A stretch of 15,579 nucleotides of DNA. It comes from Gelidibacter sp039916245. GTDB lineage: Bacteria > Bacteroidota > Bacteroidia > Flavobacteriales > Flavobacteriaceae. This document shows, piece by piece, positions 1 to 7,347 of the stretch. The DNA is taken from the NCBI RefSeq assembly GCF_039916245.1, contig NZ_JBDSLS010000176.1:1-15579 (forward strand). The letters are read 5' to 3'. The notes under the pieces are model-generated. The model searched no databases and was not told where the DNA came from. It saw nothing but the letters and a program-made list of their open reading frames with translations. The stretch's first letter is position 1, and every line of letters begins with the position of its first letter. Both the position numbers and the translations under genes were made by a program.

Positions 1-764
1 CTTAGCATTTGACCTGTATTGAGCGCTGAGGTTGCGATGTATTCATGTTCGCTTTGAGGTTCTTTGAGAAACTCCACAAAAAAGCGAATTGCCCAAAGAA
101 GAACTAAAAAGAGTCCAAACAAAAATCCTTGTTGCTCGCTTTTTTTGGTTTTCCAATAAAAAAACCAAAGTAAGATAAATACAAAAACATAACATACCGC
201 TTCATAAAGTTGCGCTGGATGTCGCGGGAAAGCCTCACCATTTTGAGCAAAAACCACTCCAAAATCAGTGCCTGTTGGCTTACCTACAATCTCAGAGTTG
301 ATAAAGTTACCAAGCCTTACAAAAACAGCGCCTGAAGCGACAGGAATCACCACGCGATCCAAGATCCAAAGGACCGATTTGTGCAATACTTTTTTATTGT
401 AGAGGTACATGGAAATAATCATCCCTATTGCGGCACCATGGCTCGCCAAGCCTTGAAATCCTGTAAATTCAAACCCGCCCTTAAATTTAACAGGTAAGAA
501 GATGCTAAAAAAGTCTTCCGAGAATAATTCGCGTTGATAAAAAATAACGTGGCCCAAACGCGCGCCAAGCATAATCCCAATCACGGAATAAATAAATAAG
601 GAATCTAAAGCTTCTTCAGATTGTTTTTCATTTTTAAAAATCCGCTTCATTATTAAGAAACCCAAAATAAAGGCCACAATCCACATCACACTGTAAAAGT
701 GTAATGTAAAACCAAGAATATCTATGCCTTTAGAAGGATCCCAAACAATTTTAAGTGCGTGCAT
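1..764 (-). CDS. lgt: Prolipoprotein diacylglyceryl transferase, 3'-truncated by window edge
   Basis: Lgt is an inner-membrane enzyme that moves a diacylglyceryl group from phosphatidylglycerol to the lipobox cysteine of prolipoproteins, the first step of lipoprotein maturation. I translated the minus strand from the ATG at 764-762. It stays open for 254 codons to the window edge, so the last residues are missing. Family landmarks are visible: GLASHGAAIG at about residues 105-114 (His109), the signature VRLGNFINSE at 149-158 (Arg150, Asn153, Asn156), RHPAQLYE at 181-188, and RFFVEF with Arg227 and Glu231. Several hydrophobic membrane segments are present. Typical Lgt proteins are 260-300 residues, so little is lost. 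The enzyme would act on the lipoprotein encoded at 6196-7329. Identity is secure; the start is supported by the ATG and by good alignment of the N-terminus. Confidence 0.97.
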   Translation of the reverse strand, partial: MHALKIVWDPSKGIDILGFTLHFYSVMWIVAFILGFLIMKRIFKNEKQSEEALDSLFIYSVIGIMLGARLGHVIFYQRELFSEDFFSIFLPVKFKGGFEFTGFQGLASHGAAIGMIISMYLYNKKVLHKSVLWILDRVVIPVASGAVFVRLGNFINSEIVGKPTGTDFGVVFAQNGEAFPRHPAQLYEAVCYVFVFILLWFFYWKTKKSEQQGFLFGLFLVLLWAIRFFVEFLKEPQSEHEYIATSALNTGQML

Positions 765-1231
765 TGTATATAATTTAATTAGAAGGGTAAATATAATATT
801 TTGAAAAGTAATAAGCGCCCAAGGTTTCGAATTTTACGAAAGCTTTAGTAAAAATGAGTGATTGCTATGAAATATAAATGCAGTATTTTAAGAGGAGGGA
901 AGTGCTTTTAGAAATTTATTCCGATCAGTCCTAAGTTAATTTGAAATTATTAGTGCGTCTTATTTTTGCTGCTAAAAGTTTTGACACGAATTTCACAAAT
1001 TTTCACAAATTCACTCATTTCCTGAAAATTTAGATGTAAATGATTAACTAGAAATTTCACGAACGGTACAGACTTTTAGTCTGTTTAAAAAAGACTTACA
1101 GGATGAATAGTTGGGTTGGCGTGCCAGGGAATATGTTGAGCTGCTGTGATGCTTTAGGCCATAAATAAAACTACTGATTAACTTTTACTGACTTAAAAGT
1201 TCTTTTTTGTCTGCGAATATAGAATGGACTA
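765..1231. other. Intergenic region lgt-yidD, no gene seen
   Basis: This 467-bp AT-rich stretch has stops in all frames and no recognisable coding remnant. It holds a tandem 10-mer (991-1010) and a small perfect inverted repeat with 7-bp arms (1068-1074 and 1078-1084). The inverted repeat has no T-tract after it on the minus strand, so I do not call it a terminator. No convincing TAnnTTTG box for lgt was found. Confidence 0.6.
991..1010. repeat. Tandem 10-bp repeat, two exact copies
   Basis: The unit tttcacaaat occurs twice in direct succession. Degenerate relatives flank it (ttgacacgaa before, tcactcattt after) and another lies near 1054. On the minus strand it reads as repeats of a GTGAAA-type motif. 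No function can be assigned. Confidence 0.7.
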
Positions 1232-1465
1232 TTAGTCTTCTTTCTCTGGAACGGGATCATAACCACTGCCACCCCAAGGATGACAACTAAAAATACGCTT
1301 TGTCGCCAACCAACCGCCTTTAAAAAGACCATGTTTTTCCAAAGCTTCCTTGGCGTATTGGGAACACGTCGGTTGAAACCTGCAACTGGCGGGCGTTAAT
1401 GGGGAGATAAAGGTTTGGTAGACTTTAATCAGCAACAAAAACGGATATGTGAGAATCTTTTTCAA
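1232..1465 (-). CDS. yidD: Membrane protein insertion efficiency factor YidD
   Basis: YidD is a small amphipathic inner-membrane-associated protein that assists YidC-mediated insertion of membrane proteins. The family core is present: a hydrophobic N-terminal helix, then the YQTFISPLTPASCRFQPTCS region with its conserved cysteines, HGLFKGGWLA, and the C-terminal SCHPWGGSGYDPVP. I place the start at TTG 1465-1463, which gives a 77-residue protein beginning MKKILTYPF, as usual for the family. An in-frame ATG at 1513-1511 would add 16 residues, but that extension is encoded by the C/A-rich repeat that also precedes cysS, so it is probably untranslated leader. The gene lies 183 bp downstream of cysS (measured from this start) and probably shares its transcript. 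Family identity is certain; the start is inferred. Confidence 0.9.
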   Translation of the reverse strand: MKKILTYPFLLLIKVYQTFISPLTPASCRFQPTCSQYAKEALEKHGLFKGGWLATKRIFSCHPWGGSGYDPVPEKED

Positions 1466-1499
1466 CGATATATGTTGTTTAGTTGTGAGTTGTTTTAAT
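1466..1499 (-). repeat. C/A-rich repeat copy A, before yidD
   Basis: Read on the minus strand this is aaaacaactcacaactaaac followed by aacatatatcg, directly before the TTG start of yidD. It shares the AACTCACAAC core with copies C (3128-3211) and D (3631-3666). It faces copy B in inverted orientation across the cysS-yidD gap. Confidence 0.6.
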
Positions 1500-1588
1500 T
1501 GTAAGATTATCATTTCATTATACTGCTGCTTTGTAAAACAGATTATATGCCTTAATAACTAAAGTAGTAGTAAATTCTATGTGTTATT

Positions 1589-1648
1589 CAGACAACACGA
1601 CTCCACAACAAACAACCAACGGCAAACGACAAACAACTCCGAAACAAA
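1589..1648 (+). repeat. C/A-rich repeat copy B, abutting cysS stop
   Basis: A degenerate run of CAAACAAC and ACTCC-type words on the plus strand (for example gactccacaacaaacaacc and gacaaacaactcc). It ends directly at the cysS stop codon (1651-1649), so in the cysS mRNA it is G/U-rich sequence starting right after the stop. It is complementary in character to copy A. Confidence 0.6.
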
Positions 1649-3130
1649 CTAATTGGTCGTAAAAGTCGTCCCTTCTTTACCGTCATTCAATTGAATTCCT
1701 GCCGCAGCGAGTTCATCGCGTATTTTATCAGAGGTAGCAAAATCTTTATTCGCTCGTGCGTCTTGTCGTAATTGGATTAAAAGTTCCACGGCACCTGAAA
1801 GTTTTTCAGTGCCATCTTCGGATTGTGTCGCATTTATCAATCCTAAAACATCAAACACAAAGGTATGAACCGTACTTTTTAATAAATTGAGATCGTCTTG
1901 AGTAATCGTGGCAGTTCCTTCTTTTATTTGATTGATGAATTTAACGGCCTCAAACAAATGGGCAATGAGTATTGGCGTATTGAAATCGTCATTCATCGCC
2001 TCATAACATTTGTGTTGCCATTCTTTGATATGGAATGTTGAGGTGGATCCCGCTTTTAATTCGTCTAAATCATTAATGGCGTCCATTAACCTGAAAAAAC
2101 CCTTTTCGCTAGCTAAAAGGCCATTATTGGTAAAGTCTAAAATACTTCTATAATGGGCCTGAAGCATGAAAAATCGAGCCACACTTGGTAAAAATGCTTT
2201 GGTAATATGCGGGTTGTTTCCTGAAAATATTTCAGTTGGTAATATAAAATTTCCGGTCGATTTTGCCATTTTCTTGCCATTCATGATCAGCATATTGGCA
2301 TGCATCCAATAGTTTACAGGAGCTTTATCATTACAGGCTTCAGCTTGAGCAATCTCGCATTCGTGATGTGGGAATTTCAAGTCCATACCACCTCCATGAA
2401 TGTCAAAGTGGTCGCCCAAATATTTTGTACTCATAGCAGTACATTCTAAATGCCAACCAGGAAAACCATCACTCCAAGGTGAAGGCCATCGCATAATATG
2501 TTGCGGTTCGGCTTTCTTCCAAAGGGCAAAATCCTGCGGGTTTTTCTTATCACTCTGTCCATCAAGTTCGCGTGAATTGTGCATCAAATCTTCAACGTTA
2601 CGCTTGCTTAAAATGCCATAAGGCTTCGATTCATTGTATTTTAATACATCAAAATACACAGAACCATTTATTTCGTAAGCCAGTCCCTTTTTAAGAATAT
2701 TTTTAGTGATTTCAATTTGTTCAATAATATGTCCAGTAGCAGTTGGCTCAATGCTTGGCGGTAAAAAATTGAACTTATTTAAAATGTTATGAAAATCGAC
2801 CGTGTAGCGTTGGACAACCTCCATCGGTTCTATTTCCTCTAAACGTGCTTTTTTTGCAATACGGTCTTCGCCTTCATCGGCATCGTTTTCCAAATGTCCG
2901 GCATCTGTAATGTTTCTGACAAATCTTACTTTATATCCTAAATGTTTCAGATATCGAAAAATGACGTCAAAGGACATAAAAGTTCTCACATTTCCCAAAT
3001 GGACGTTGCTATAAACAGTTGGTCCACACACATACATGCCAACATAACCGTCAATTATTGGTTTAAATGTTTCCTTTTCTCCTGATAGTGAGTTGTATAA
3101 TTTGATCTGGTTATCTTTGTAAAGTGGCAT
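1649..3130 (-). CDS. cysS: Cysteinyl-tRNA synthetase
   Basis: This class I aminoacyl-tRNA synthetase charges tRNA-Cys with cysteine in the cytoplasm. At 493 residues it has the usual length. The HIGH-type motif is VHLGN (His44-Asn47), and the KMSKS loop reads KMAKS at 287-291. The four zinc ligands that select cysteine are in place: Cys35 in CGPTVY, Cys230 in HLEC, and His255 and Glu259 in HHECE. The C-terminal helical domain follows from about residue 320 and ends in the usual KIRDELAAAGI stretch. The ATG at 3130 fits the family N-terminus, which runs straight into the catalytic fold. The gene sits between folE and yidD in the same orientation. Inverted C/A-rich repeats lie directly before its start and directly after its stop, and no promoter is obvious in the repeat-rich upstream DNA. 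Confidence 0.99.
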   Translation of the reverse strand: MPLYKDNQIKLYNSLSGEKETFKPIIDGYVGMYVCGPTVYSNVHLGNVRTFMSFDVIFRYLKHLGYKVRFVRNITDAGHLENDADEGEDRIAKKARLEEIEPMEVVQRYTVDFHNILNKFNFLPPSIEPTATGHIIEQIEITKNILKKGLAYEINGSVYFDVLKYNESKPYGILSKRNVEDLMHNSRELDGQSDKKNPQDFALWKKAEPQHIMRWPSPWSDGFPGWHLECTAMSTKYLGDHFDIHGGGMDLKFPHHECEIAQAEACNDKAPVNYWMHANMLIMNGKKMAKSTGNFILPTEIFSGNNPHITKAFLPSVARFFMLQAHYRSILDFTNNGLLASEKGFFRLMDAINDLDELKAGSTSTFHIKEWQHKCYEAMNDDFNTPILIAHLFEAVKFINQIKEGTATITQDDLNLLKSTVHTFVFDVLGLINATQSEDGTEKLSGAVELLIQLRQDARANKDFATSDKIRDELAAAGIQLNDGKEGTTFTTN

Positions 3131-3211
3131 TTGTGTTGGGTGTTTGTTGTGAGTTCCGACTTCGCTATAGCTACGGACGGATAAATGTTTGTTGTGAGTT
3201 TTTTGTTGTCC
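3128..3211 (-). repeat. C/A-rich repeat copy C, before cysS
   Basis: It contains an exact 15-bp direct repeat, tgtttgttgtgagtt on the plus strand, at 3141-3155 and 3186-3200. Between the copies is a 30-bp segment holding the palindrome gctatagc. On the minus strand it reads as two AACTCACAACAAACA units ending right at the cysS start. It faces copy D in inverted orientation across the folE-cysS gap. Confidence 0.75.
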
Positions 3212-3235
3212 TACGATTTTAAAAGGTGATTTCTC

Positions 3236-3552
3236 AATGCATTTGTTGGTAATGGACTCAATATCTTTTCTGATATCTAAATAGTTCTCTTCAGAAATAA
3301 AATTCAGTTCCTGGGAAATTTAAAAGTTCGATAGCTGAACAATAGGCCATGATCATGAGCTTTGTCTTTATAAGTCAGTCAAGCTGTACCTTCAGCATTT
3401 TTTGACGAACCTGAAACTGAGCATCGACGCATTTGTGACCTTAGTCCAAACTTTTCATCAGAAGGAAATAAATTTGTAGTATTATAAGTTTTAACTACTA
3501 ATTTTATAGCTTCTTTCCAAACTTCCAGTTTTTCAATCGAAATAATATGCAT
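3236..3552 (-). pseudogene. Decayed four-helix-bundle protein gene (23S rRNA intervening-sequence protein family)
   Basis: The minus strand from ATG 3552 encodes 57 residues before a TGA at 3381-3379. The peptide has the family's N-terminal half: KLEVWKEAIKLV (8-19), FPSDEKFGLRSQMRRC (29-44) and SKNAEG (50-55), matching the usual pattern EDLxVWxKA, FPxxEKFGLxSQxRRA and SNIAEG. Homologous-looking sequence continues past the stop in other frames: AYCSAIELLNF, then QELNFISEENYLDIRKDIES down to about 3236. The gene therefore carries one stop and at least two frameshifts, and the usual full length is about 115-125 residues. The conserved Ala-Val-Ser-Ile-Pro segment is degraded to CSVSGSS, another sign of decay. 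It is a separate remnant lying between folE and cysS, inside inverted C/A-rich repeats. The role of stand-alone members of this family is unknown. Confidence 0.8.
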
Positions 3553-3630
3553 GTTATAAAAGTTTAAGTTGTTATGTTAAAAGTAATATATTGGATTAGA
3601 ACTTAAAAAGCGAACTTATTTTTCTGACTT

Positions 3631-3666
3631 TCACAACTTAACAACAAACAACTCCACAACTCACAG
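3631..3666 (+). repeat. C/A-rich repeat copy D, abutting folE stop
   Basis: The plus strand reads cacaacttaacaacaaacaa, then ctccacaactcacag, ending two bases from the folE stop codon (3671-3669). It shares the CACAACTCACA and AACAACAAACAAC words with copies A-C. In folE mRNA it is G/U-rich sequence immediately after the stop. Confidence 0.65.
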
Positions 3667-3668
3667 AA

Positions 3669-4352
3669 TTAAAATTGCGTGTCTAACTTAATATAATCTA
3701 AAAATTCCCGACGGGTTTCTTGCTTTTTAAATGCACCACCAAACTCTGCTGTGACCGTGCTACTTTCAATATCTCTAATGCCACGAGAGTTCACACATAA
3801 ATGTTTGGCATCAATTACGCAAGCTACATCTTCAGTACCTAGTACCTGTTGCAATTCTTTCACAATTTGAATCGTTAATCGTTCCTGCACTTGAGGGCGT
3901 TTAGCGTAATAATCGACAATGCGGTTCATTTTGGATAACCCTACCACTGTGCCATTGCTGATATAAGCAACATGAGCTCTTCCTACTATTGGCAATAAAT
4001 GGTGTTCGCAAGTAGAATATAGGGTGATGTTTTTTTCCACCAACATCTCACCGTACTTATATTTGTTCTCAAAAGTGGATGCATTCGGTTTTTTCTTTGG
4101 GTTTAACCCTCCAAAAACTTCGTTGACAAACATCTTGGCAACCCGTAATGGTGTGCCTTTAAGACTGTCATCAGTAAGATCTAATCCTAAAGTTTCTAAT
4201 ATATGGCGAACATCTTCTTTGATGATGTCTATCTTTTCATCTGAAGAAAGTTTAAAGGCATCACTGCGCAAAGGTGTATCTGTTGATGTGCCAACGTGAT
4301 CATCACCAAGGGCATCAATATCTTGAATATTCTTATCTGTTTTCATAGTCAT
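3669..4352 (-). CDS. folE: GTP cyclohydrolase I
   Basis: FolE converts GTP to 7,8-dihydroneopterin triphosphate and formate, the entry step to tetrahydrofolate and other pterins, in a zinc-dependent decameric enzyme. The 227-residue product carries the type IA hallmarks: STCEHHLLP with Cys115 and His118, and DAKHLCVNSRG with His184 and Cys186. Spacing from Cys115 to Cys186 matches E. coli Cys110 to Cys181 exactly, offset by five. GLSKMNRIVDYYAKRPQVQE (138-157) and SSTVTAEFGG (197-206) are also conserved. The first 35 residues are acidic and poorly conserved, as is common in this family. Two start codons lie close together (Met1 and Met3) and cannot be distinguished. A TATCTTTG -7 box lies about 60 bp upstream, so folE may begin the folE-cysS-yidD transcript. 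Confidence 0.98.
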   Translation of the reverse strand: MTMKTDKNIQDIDALGDDHVGTSTDTPLRSDAFKLSSDEKIDIIKEDVRHILETLGLDLTDDSLKGTPLRVAKMFVNEVFGGLNPKKKPNASTFENKYKYGEMLVEKNITLYSTCEHHLLPIVGRAHVAYISNGTVVGLSKMNRIVDYYAKRPQVQERLTIQIVKELQQVLGTEDVACVIDAKHLCVNSRGIRDIESSTVTAEFGGAFKKQETRREFLDYIKLDTQF

Positions 4353-4412
4353 TTTGTAAATCGATCACTGTCACAAACCCTATTGTTCTAGCGTTTTGAT
4401 TGAAATAAGGTG

Positions 4413-4420
4413 CAAAGATA
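4413..4420 (-). promoter_or_regulatory. Putative folE promoter -7 box
   Basis: The minus strand reads TATCTTTG followed by CACC, a perfect match to the Bacteroidota TAnnTTTG consensus and identical to the box upstream of tRNA-Glu. A second perfect box, TATATTTG, overlaps just upstream (4430-4423). No TTG sits at the usual -33 spacing, so the assignment is moderate. Confidence 0.5.
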
Positions 4421-4590
4421 AACAAATATAAAATCATAACATTAGGATGAAGATGATTTTGCTTTTGCGTAAGTGGAAATTTTAAAGCCTGTGATTTGCG
4501 CTTAATATAAATGGTTTAATAAGTGAAGCGCTCTCGAAATTCAAAGCTTAAGATTTATGGAATAACAATATTTAATTGATGCTAAAAGCA

Positions 4591-4617
4591 AAAAGCACCC
4601 TATTAAAGAGTGCTTTT
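4591..4617 (-). terminator. Intrinsic terminator downstream of the FadL-like gene
   Basis: Arms 4591-4600 and 4608-4617 pair (AAAAGCACTC with GGGTGCTTTT on the minus strand, one G-T wobble) around a 7-nt loop. On the minus strand the stem runs into CTTTTTGCTTTT. It lies 28 bp beyond the stop of the 4645-6165 gene and closes that two-gene unit. Confidence 0.8.
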
Positions 4618-4644
4618 GCAAATCATTGTTTTTTCATTAAAGTT

Positions 4645-6165
4645 TTATAAGCTAAATCCTAAAGTCAAGGTGAAATTCGAGTTTTTGCTATCAATTTGAG
4701 CAGCGTCCGTTAAACCTACAGCATATAACTGGTGGTTGTAATCTCTTTGCGCATGGTCATAAGCAACATCCAATTTGACATTTCCAAAATTATAGCCCAG
4801 CCCAACAGAGTAGCCATTCAAATTACCATAAAAAGAATCGTTTTTATAAGGGCTTTCTTCAAATCGGTAGCCACCTCTTAAGCTAACTTGCTGAATTCTG
4901 TATTCACCGCCTAATCTGTAGGTAGAAGCATTTCTTAAAGTATTGTTCATAATACCGTTCTGCGAAGCGAAGTAGGGATCAGAGGTTGGTTTGAATTTTG
5001 TATTCCCATAATCTTTTAGAGAATAATCAAAACTAATCAGACCAGTATCTCCAAAAATATAGGCTAAACTGCCTGTAATTTTTCCTGGAGTTTGCAGTTT
5101 ATAATCTGGATAAACGTTGACTACATGAGGATCAATAATTTGTGTCATATTGGAGCCACCTTCAGTTCTTATAGTTCCAAGATATTGAGTGGTTTCTTCA
5201 GAAATGGTATACCAAGTAGGAGAGTTGTATGACAATCCAACACGCAAAGCATCTATTTTTGCAATGGCACCCAATTGAAATGAAAATCCAGAGCCAATGG
5301 TTGATAGAGTATTTTGAAACCGGACATCTTTAATCAATGAGCCAACATTAGTATTGCTTTCCTGAAGGTCAGTAAATTTATCATAATTGATAAAATGTGA
5401 ATTCAAATTAAGTCCGAAATAGAAATTGTCACCAACCTGTGTTGAGGCATTGAAGCTGAATTTTCCGTTATATCCTGTCGCTGCGTAAGTGTAGGACTGA
5501 TCAAAGTTGTTTCCACGAATATTAGATTGATAAGAGGTGTTGTCATCGGCATCTATACCAGGTTCAAGAATATACGATTCATAACCTAAAAAAGCTTGTT
5601 GATTACTAAAACCATAAAGTCTATTGATTTCAGAATAAGCGGTGGCTAAACTTTCGTTATCCAGAGCAGAAATTTGATCTAATCTCAGGCCTTGGGCGTA
5701 ACCAAGAAAATAGTTTCCGATGTTGTTGGAATTCGTGTTGACGCCTCTTGATCTCCATGAATTCTCAAAATTTGATATCTTATCATAAGATACACCTAGT
5801 GAAAATTTTCTCCAAGGAGAGTCGGAGTTCATGTTATTAAAAACGAATGCTGCTCCAGTTTGATTTAAATCGAACTTAGAATCAGATGAAGAACTCAACC
5901 CATTAAAATAGTTAATGTCATTTTTGGTGCCAACATTAGATATAGAAATGGACGCATGACTGTGTGTGAAAATCGAGGATCCGGCAGGATTAATGCTTAC
6001 TGCAGACATATCTCCGCCAAGTGCTCCAAATGCGCCACTCATACTTCTAAAACGAGCGGTTCCCTGGACTTCATCTTGTGAATATCTTACAGCGTCAGAA
6101 ATATCCTGAGCCATAACACTAGACATAGATAGGACTCCTATGAATAGTAAATTTAACTTTTTCAT
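4645..6165 (-). CDS. OmpP1/FadL/TodX-family outer membrane transporter
   Basis: This is a predicted outer membrane beta-barrel of the FadL family, channels for long-chain fatty acids or other hydrophobic compounds. In Flavobacteriia such proteins are often labelled hemin receptor without evidence. The 506-residue precursor begins with a type I signal peptide (MKKLNLLFIGVLSMSSVMA, predicted cut before Gln20). The family signature region GALGGDMSAVSINPAG follows at 47-62; it is the N-terminal plug/hatch segment. The rest alternates short amphipathic strands with loops rich in Asn, Ser and Tyr, and the chain ends in a strand closing with Phe-Ser-Leu, close to a typical terminal BAM signal. It starts 30 bp after the stop of the lipoprotein gene, so the two are likely one operon ending at 4591-4617. 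The substrate cannot be read from sequence. Confidence 0.88.
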   Translation of the reverse strand: MKKLNLLFIGVLSMSSVMAQDISDAVRYSQDEVQGTARFRSMSGAFGALGGDMSAVSINPAGSSIFTHSHASISISNVGTKNDINYFNGLSSSSDSKFDLNQTGAAFVFNNMNSDSPWRKFSLGVSYDKISNFENSWRSRGVNTNSNNIGNYFLGYAQGLRLDQISALDNESLATAYSEINRLYGFSNQQAFLGYESYILEPGIDADDNTSYQSNIRGNNFDQSYTYAATGYNGKFSFNASTQVGDNFYFGLNLNSHFINYDKFTDLQESNTNVGSLIKDVRFQNTLSTIGSGFSFQLGAIAKIDALRVGLSYNSPTWYTISEETTQYLGTIRTEGGSNMTQIIDPHVVNVYPDYKLQTPGKITGSLAYIFGDTGLISFDYSLKDYGNTKFKPTSDPYFASQNGIMNNTLRNASTYRLGGEYRIQQVSLRGGYRFEESPYKNDSFYGNLNGYSVGLGYNFGNVKLDVAYDHAQRDYNHQLYAVGLTDAAQIDSKNSNFTLTLGFSL

Positions 6166-6195
6166 ATTTTTAATTTTTTTTATTATTCTGAAATT

Positions 6196-7329
6196 CTAGT
6201 TACCACCGCGTCTTGAAGATCCACCAGAACCGCCTGCTGGTGCAGAGGATCTTGAAGGAGAGCTACCTGAGCTTCTTACTTCTGAAGAGCTTGAGCTAGA
6301 ACGTGCAGGTGCTGTGTAATTTTGAGTTCTACTTGGGGTAGAGACGTTATTTCCACTGCTTCTTGAAGCGCCACTACTTCTTCTGGTACCAGGATTATTG
6401 GTTCCAGGATTATTGGTTCTGGTCCGTGTAGCTGGTTGTGTCTGATTATTTGGTCGTGAACTAGGTTGTACGTTTCTGTTTGTATTCGTATGAGTTCGGG
6501 TAGCATCACTGCTTCTTCTGTTTGTATTCGTGTTTGGAGTGTTTACACTCGGTCTTGAATTTGAAGAGTTGATAGTGGTACGTCTGCCGTTATTGGTGTT
6601 CGTTCTATTTATCGTAGATGAGGAATTTCTGTTTAAAGAAGATGATGAACGATTCATGTTCGTGTTTGCACTTCCACGTCTTCCATTGCTGTAAGAGACA
6701 TCTCTGCCATTGCGGTAATAATAATTCCCGTAATAATTGTTATAACGATTACCGTAATATGGAGAATACCCATATCTGTAATTATATCCGTAGTAAGGAT
6801 AAAAGCCGCCGTAGCCATAGCCATTGTAATAACCGTAAGAATAATAAGGATCATAAAAGCCGGAGTACCCCCAACCTGAGTAACCCCATCCACGATAAGG
6901 GCTGTAATAGCCATAGCCGCCATAAGGATAGAAGCCATTATTATAAAAACCAGTATTGTTATAGTATATGTTGATATCTACATTTTTACTGTTCTGACCC
7001 CAGCCAGCGTAGCCTTCTTGATATTGAATGTCGCCATTTTCTTCGGAATAATTCCCTTCGTATTCGTCTATATTAGTGAAGATGACATTGTCATTTTGAG
7101 CAATATGTTCAAATTGTTGGGATTTTTCTCCAAAATATTCTTTGTAATAGCTGTTGTTATTGTTTGGAGCTGTTTCATAATAGATTTCTTGAGGAGGGAG
7201 TTCAGAGCCGTAAATACCATCATTTTCATAACCAGCGTACTGATATGAACCACAAGAAGCTACACCGAAGAGTAAACTTAGTGCAACAAAAAATGGCAAT
7301 TTGCGATATAAGGAGGTTTTAAATAGCAT
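6196..7329 (-). CDS. Tyr/Gly-rich, Ser/Asn/Arg-rich lipoprotein
   Basis: A 377-residue protein with a signal peptide ending in the lipobox VAS-Cys26, so it should be diacylated by Lgt. Residues 27-120 are acidic and aromatic. Residues 121-206 are dominated by Tyr, Gly and Asn, with GWGYSGWGYSG and YYGNYYYRNG-like patterns. Residues 207-377 are a low-complexity Ser/Asn/Thr/Arg tail ending in GGSGGSSRRGGN. No acidic cluster follows the cysteine, so the known Bacteroidota surface-export signal is not evident. Homologues next to proS in flavobacteria have, from memory, been labelled vitellogenin II or even prolyl-tRNA synthetase; both names look wrong. The gene heads an operon with the FadL-like porin and diverges from proS. 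Its function is unknown; a surface or periplasmic structural role fits the composition but is inference. Confidence 0.85.
   Translation of the reverse strand: MLFKTSLYRKLPFFVALSLLFGVASCGSYQYAGYENDGIYGSELPPQEIYYETAPNNNNSYYKEYFGEKSQQFEHIAQNDNVIFTNIDEYEGNYSEENGDIQYQEGYAGWGQNSKNVDINIYYNNTGFYNNGFYPYGGYGYYSPYRGWGYSGWGYSGFYDPYYSYGYYNGYGYGGFYPYYGYNYRYGYSPYYGNRYNNYYGNYYYRNGRDVSYSNGRRGSANTNMNRSSSSLNRNSSSTINRTNTNNGRRTTINSSNSRPSVNTPNTNTNRRSSDATRTHTNTNRNVQPSSRPNNQTQPATRTRTNNPGTNNPGTRRSSGASRSSGNNVSTPSRTQNYTAPARSSSSSSEVRSSGSSPSRSSAPAGGSGGSSRRGGN
6389..6418. repeat. Perfect 15-bp tandem duplication inside the lipoprotein gene
   Basis: The unit ccaggattattggtt occurs twice in direct succession and encodes the duplicated pentapeptide NNPGT-NNPGT at about residues 306-315 of the lipoprotein. 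It keeps the reading frame and suggests slippage or recent expansion of the tail. Confidence 0.85.
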
Positions 7330-7347
7330 ATCTATTTGTTTTTATTG

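Noticed and set aside
1068..1084. Inverted repeat with 7-bp arms as a terminator of yidD
   Set aside because: The stem is short and no T-tract follows on the minus strand; it lies about 150 bp beyond the yidD stop.
2400..2621. Plus-strand open frame inside cysS
   Set aside because: It lies entirely antisense to conserved catalytic sequence of cysS and has no family features.
6276..6974. Open frames on both strands inside the low-complexity lipoprotein gene
   Set aside because: They are shadows created by the repetitive Tyr/Gly and Ser/Asn codons; their products are low-complexity and lack any family pattern.
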